Source: Patescibacteria group bacterium
GTDB taxonomy: Bacteria; Patescibacteriota; Microgenomatia; UBA1400; PJMF01
DNA length: 46,163 nucleotides
Reading direction: 5' to 3'
NCBI GenBank assembly: GCA_019454415.1
Contig: JACFOI010000007.1
Span: 1 to 46,163, forward strand
The first letter of the stretch is position 1; each line of letters begins with the position of its first letter. The position numbers were made by a program, and so were the translations under genes. Positions 45,561 through 46,163 of the stretch are shown piece after piece. The notes beneath the pieces are model-generated. The model ran no database searches. It was not told where the DNA came from and saw nothing but the letters and a program-made list of their open reading frames with translations.

Positions 45561-46163
45561 CTACTCAACCTTCACGTACTGGAGACTAACCCATCCGACT
45601 TTATCACCGAACTGAATCTTGACCCAACCATCACGTACTTCTTTGAGAAACTGGTAGCTTGATCCGACGGGTGCTTTGCCAATCTCGCTCGAGCTGGAGT
45701 TGGACTCTGCCCGAACACGGAGAACTTCCTGACCCTCTTCACTATAGCCAGTGGGCTGGATCGTTACTTTGGTTCCGTTCACCAGGACGTTTGCACTGGT
45801 CGAAGCGCTGCCACTGGCGTTCAAGTTACTGGTACCAGAGACCACGTTGGCGCTCATGCTGGCCGTTCCCATGTAACCGGAAGGTGAAGCTTGAAAGTCT
45901 TGTTTCCCTAACTTGACGGTGACCAGTAAACGGTAGCCTTCCAGAATATTGATCGGTTTGGCAATTGACTCATAGCTGGGCAGTTTGACCTCAAACTGAT
46001 GTTCACCTTTGGATAAGTTCTCGACCGTCACTGGCGCAAAGCCTTTAGCCTCACCGTCGACATAAATAATGCCACCGTCCGGAATAGTTGTGATCGAAAG
46101 CTGAGTCGCCTTTTTATCACGGAGCGCTTCCGTCTCAAAGATAACCCCGCCACTCGTTTCCGG
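45561..46163 (-). CDS. PEGA and SH3b surface protein, 5' end cut by window edge
   Basis: The visible 200 residues are the C-terminal part; the frame stays open to the right edge. It contains a PEGA domain: ITTIPDGGIIYVDGEAKGFA, then VTVENLSKGEHQFEVKLPSY and EGYRLLVTVKLGKQ. A Ser/Ala/Asn-rich linker (SANVVSGTSNLNASGSASTS) follows, and then a bacterial SH3 domain at the end (VLRVRAESNSSSSEIGKAPV, GWVKIQFGDKVGWVSLQYVK). Both domains occur in extracytoplasmic proteins; PEGA is found in surface-layer-like proteins and SH3b often binds the cell wall. It is the first visible gene of an operon with two large glycosyltransferase-like membrane proteins, which suggests an envelope role. The N-terminus lies outside the window. 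Confidence 0.88.
   Translation of the reverse strand, partial: PETSGGVIFETEALRDKKATQLSITTIPDGGIIYVDGEAKGFAPVTVENLSKGEHQFEVKLPSYESIAKPINILEGYRLLVTVKLGKQDFQASPSGYMGTASMSANVVSGTSNLNASGSASTSANVLVNGTKVTIQPTGYSEEGQEVLRVRAESNSSSSEIGKAPVGSSYQFLKEVRDGWVKIQFGDKVGWVSLQYVKVE

Noticed and set aside
1-46163. Recoding of UGA as glycine, as in some CPR phyla
   Set aside because: UGA ends several genes at the expected family length (for example 8506-9993, miaA and tpiA), and no in-frame UGA is seen in conserved genes.
1-46163. CRISPR arrays, insertion sequences, prophage or integrase genes
   Set aside because: I found no repeat-spacer pattern, transposase motif, long terminal repeats or phage structural genes.

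Overview
This 46 kb window looks like chromosome of a streamlined bacterium of the Candidate Phyla Radiation (Patescibacteria), most likely a Microgenomates-type lineage. The placement is an inference from gene content, not a computed phylogeny. Supporting signs are: domain-stripped housekeeping proteins (PheT without its tRNA-binding OB domain, ThrRS without TGS, MiaB without TRAM, trigger factor without PPIase, a 351-aa Pgk); a PheS with two CxxC pairs; a VirD4/TraD-like ATPase and a TrbC/VirB2-like pilin protein far apart; several GT39/DUF2079-type polytopic membrane proteins; and dockerin-like, cysteine-rich and Pro/Ser/Thr-rich surface proteins. UGA is used as a stop (for example at 9991-9993), so there is no sign of UGA recoding. 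I see no phage, transposon, IS element or CRISPR array.

Layout. 1-8.4 kb, mostly minus strand: pheS-GNAT-pheT (pheT runs off the left edge), a terminator, infC-rpmI-rplT, then on the other side of a small membrane protein a small unknown gene, thrS and a Fe-S RecB-like nuclease. 8.4-19.4 kb: a candidate small RNA, a six-hairpin-glycosidase-like membrane protein, tRNA-Val, a DUF2079 protein, a GHSLG hydrolase with two unknown genes, trigger factor, the large T4SS-pilin protein, an RRM protein with a long structured leader, and divergently a SAM hydroxide adenosyltransferase-like gene plus polyprenyl synthase, then tRNA-Cys. 19.4-31.1 kb: a two-gene surface-protein operon (cohesin-like and dockerin-like), a DUF1189-like protein, a LysM protein, miaB-miaA, an AI-2E transporter, RNase P RNA, an MscS-related protein, comM and a GT39 transferase. 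31.1-46.2 kb: gapA, an HD protein, pgk, pyrH, a FemX-like gene, an unknown, a UvrD-like helicase, the T4SS ATPase, tpiA, a GT2, two large membrane proteins and a PEGA-SH3 protein cut by the right edge.

How the genes fit together. Three glycolytic genes (gapA, pgk, tpiA), tRNA aminoacylation (PheRS, ThrRS), tRNA maturation and modification (rnpB, miaA, miaB) and translation (infC, rpmI, rplT, tig) form the housekeeping part. A second theme is the cell surface: polyprenyl synthase, a dolichol-phosphate-sugar-synthase-like GT2, GT39-type membrane glycosyltransferases, FemX, LysM, PEGA-SH3, stalked cysteine-rich proteins and T4SS-type components could together build and decorate the envelope.

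The most striking regulatory pattern is that at least a dozen genes have a TATAAT-like -10 hexamer only 6-9 nt before the start codon and no Shine-Dalgarno, which implies leaderless transcripts. Against that background the RRM gene, with about 145 nt of leader, a mostly paired hairpin and a Shine-Dalgarno-sequestering stem, stands out.
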